From NCBI GenBank assembly GCA_002342205.1, contig DDPN01000095.1:5628-13293 (forward strand): DNA of 7,666 nt, written 5' to 3'. The position numbers and the translations under genes were made by a program. The notes beneath the pieces were generated by a model. The model saw only the letters and a program-made list of their open reading frames with translations. It did not search any database and had not been told where the DNA came from. This document shows, piece after piece, positions 6,189-7,666 of this stretch (the first letter of the stretch is position 1; each line of letters starts with the position of its first letter). This stretch comes from Chitinophagaceae bacterium UBA2467 (lineage in GTDB: Bacteria; Bacteroidota; Bacteroidia; Chitinophagales; Chitinophagaceae).

Positions 6189-7666
6189 GCAGTATAGCTA
6201 TGCAGATTTTCAAAATTAGACTTAGGTAATAATGCAGCCGATAATATACTCATCCAAACAGGTAAGTTATGGTTCGTTTTATTGTTATGAGGATGAGGTA
6301 ATGAATAATCAGGAACATTGATTTGAGAAAAACGATCAATATAAGAACTGTCTTTAGTGACTTGGAACCATTTGAAAGCTCGAATAGAGTCTTCTTTATA
6401 TTGTAAGCGTTTAAAATAGGAAGGCATCAGATTGGTACCCGCTATGCGCGCTGAATCAAGTTTGCTCTTAGCCGTTAACGTATCCAACAAATATTTTTCT
6501 AGCAGAATCCGTGCAATTGGAGCTGCCCAGGTTGCTCCAAACCCAGCGTTTTGAACAAACACAGCAATAGCAATGCGAGGATTTTCTTTTGGCGCAAAAC
6601 AAACGAACATGGAATTATTAGGAAGCTTTACGCGTTGACGATCTAATATTGTGTAGTTTTCTGCTGTTCCAGTTTTTGCACATACTTCCACCCCTTGAAT
6701 CTGTGCTCCCTGTGCTGTACCCACTTTCACCACATCACTCATTCCTTCAATCACTTCATTGAACACCACATCTGGAATATTCGTCAACACATCGTGTCTC
6801 TCCGAAAACCGACCTAATTTTTCTTGATCCCTTTCTGTTTCACCCTCAATCTCTTTCACAAAATGAGGCGTATAATAATATCCTTTATTTGCAATAACAC
6901 ACATAGCATTCGCCATTTGAAGAGGTGTTGTTTGCATTTTATCTTGGCCAATCCCTAATGTTAAGTTGGTACAAGAATTCCAGTGCCCAGCATTTTCTCG
7001 ATTATAAACAACCGTATCCGGAATTCCACCCGTGTTTTCATTTGGCAAATCAACTCCTAACCGAACGCCTAAGCCAAATGCATTCATATATTCCTTCCAA
7101 TGCAAGTAACCTTCATATACATTTTTATATCGAGGGTTATCGACTGTCAACCGATAAATATGTGCAAAATAGGCGTTACAAGAATTAGCAATGGCAAGAC
7201 GAACATTAGCAGCATGGCCGCCCCCTTTATGTGTGCATTCCGGCTTACCATGACCACATAAAGTATAACGTCCACCACAAGGATAACCCCAAGAGGAAGT
7301 AATTACTTTTTCATTTAAAGCAATCAATGCACCCAAAGGTTTGTACGTGGATCCGGGTTCGTAGCGTCCGGCTATAGCACGATTCAACATAGGACCCGAA
7401 ACATCCAGCTGCATTCGACTGAAGTTTTTACTTCCCTCTGAACCTGACAAATCATTTGGATTGTAATTAGGTCCTGAAACCATTGTCAAGATTCCTCCAG
7501 TCTTAGGATCGATGGCAACAACACCTCCTACTTTGTTACTCATTAACACTTCGGCCAACTGTTGTAATTCAATATCAATATGGGTACGCAAACTTCGTCC
7601 TGCAATGGCTGCTGTATCATATTCGCCATTTTCATATTGACCAACAATTCGGTTTTTATTGTCTTT
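6185..7666 (-). CDS. mrdA: Penicillin-binding protein 2 (elongation transpeptidase), 5' end outside window
   Basis: The C-terminal 493 residues of the class B penicillin-binding protein that cross-links peptidoglycan in the elongasome, anchored in the inner membrane with its catalytic domain in the periplasm. The frame is open to the window edge: 25 residues (KDNKNRIVGQYENG...) precede an internal TTG at 7591. The missing part would hold the membrane anchor and most of the dimerisation domain. Catalytic motifs in visible numbering are PGSTYK with Ser106/Lys109, SCN at 162-164 and KTG at 331-333. Supporting segments are GGVVAIDPKTGGILTMVSGP (47-66) and GIGQDKMQTTPLQMANA (239-255). A cluster of Cys and His (C130, C137, H139, C144, H146, H151) lies between the Ser and SCN motifs and may bind zinc. 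The C-terminal about 100 residues are a weakly conserved tail. mreB/C/D genes commonly lie upstream but are not visible. Confidence 0.95.
   Translation of the reverse strand, partial: KDNKNRIVGQYENGEYDTAAIAGRSLRTHIDIELQQLAEVLMSNKVGGVVAIDPKTGGILTMVSGPNYNPNDLSGSEGSKNFSRMQLDVSGPMLNRAIAGRYEPGSTYKPLGALIALNEKVITSSWGYPCGGRYTLCGHGKPECTHKGGGHAANVRLAIANSCNAYFAHIYRLTVDNPRYKNVYEGYLHWKEYMNAFGLGVRLGVDLPNENTGGIPDTVVYNRENAGHWNSCTNLTLGIGQDKMQTTPLQMANAMCVIANKGYYYTPHFVKEIEGETERDQEKLGRFSERHDVLTNIPDVVFNEVIEGMSDVVKVGTAQGAQIQGVEVCAKTGTAENYTILDRQRVKLPNNSMFVCFAPKENPRIAIAVFVQNAGFGATWAAPIARILLEKYLLDTLTAKSKLDSARIAGTNLMPSYFKRLQYKEDSIRAFKWFQVTKDSSYIDRFSQINVPDYSLPHPHNNKTNHNLPVWMSILSAALLPKSNFENLHSYTA

Noticed and set aside
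6925..7188. Plus-strand open frame of 87 codons opposite PBP2
   Set aside because: It is a shadow of conserved PBP2 codons with no independent support.
7589..7591. TTG as the start of the PBP2 gene
   Set aside because: The frame is open for 25 more codons to the window edge, with sequence typical of the region before the transpeptidase domain.

Overview
The window looks like ordinary chromosome of a Bacteroidota bacterium, possibly Chitinophagaceae-like; the family-level guess is inference only. The evidence is threefold. Strong Shine-Dalgarno sequences are absent before every start. Candidate promoters follow the phylum's TTG ... TAnnTTTG pattern. The genes belong to characteristic Bacteroidota types: a split transketolase, an ECF sigma / YF-motif membrane protein / secreted sensor trio, and a PBP2 with a Cys/His-rich segment. 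Coding density is very high, and no non-coding gap exceeds about 55 bases. I see no tRNA, rRNA, CRISPR array, insertion sequence or phage gene.

Left part, plus strand (about 1-2571): the 3' end of a PiT-type phosphate transporter, a complete galE (UDP-glucose 4-epimerase), and the C-terminal half-protein of a split transketolase. The transketolase gene is preceded by a good Bacteroidota promoter candidate whose -33 element overlaps the galE stop codon. Its -7 box ends 5 nt before the ATG, which would give a leaderless or nearly leaderless mRNA. The N-terminal transketolase partner is not in the window.

Middle part, plus strand (2611-4092): a three-gene regulatory cassette. It consists of an ECF sigma factor, a single-pass membrane protein (probable anti-sigma-type partner), and a small secreted helical protein resembling the 'sensor of ECF-type sigma factor' / Spy-CpxP-like group. 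The last two genes overlap by ATGA. Together they probably sense an envelope condition and set sigma activity; the signal is unknown.

Right part, minus strand (7666 down to 4089): a cell-elongation operon, read as PBP2 (mrdA, 5' end outside the window), rodA overlapping it by ATGA, then a metallo-beta-lactamase-fold hydrolase 15 nt downstream. PBP2 (transpeptidase) and RodA (SEDS glycosyltransferase) form the peptidoglycan synthase of the elongasome. The hydrolase gene meets the ECF cassette tail to tail, and the two stop codons share bases.

I found no clearly undescribed system. The items most worth checking are the leaderless promoter arrangement, the orphan transketolase half, the Cys/His cluster in PBP2, the Lys-rich insert in RodA, and the ligand of the ECF cassette.
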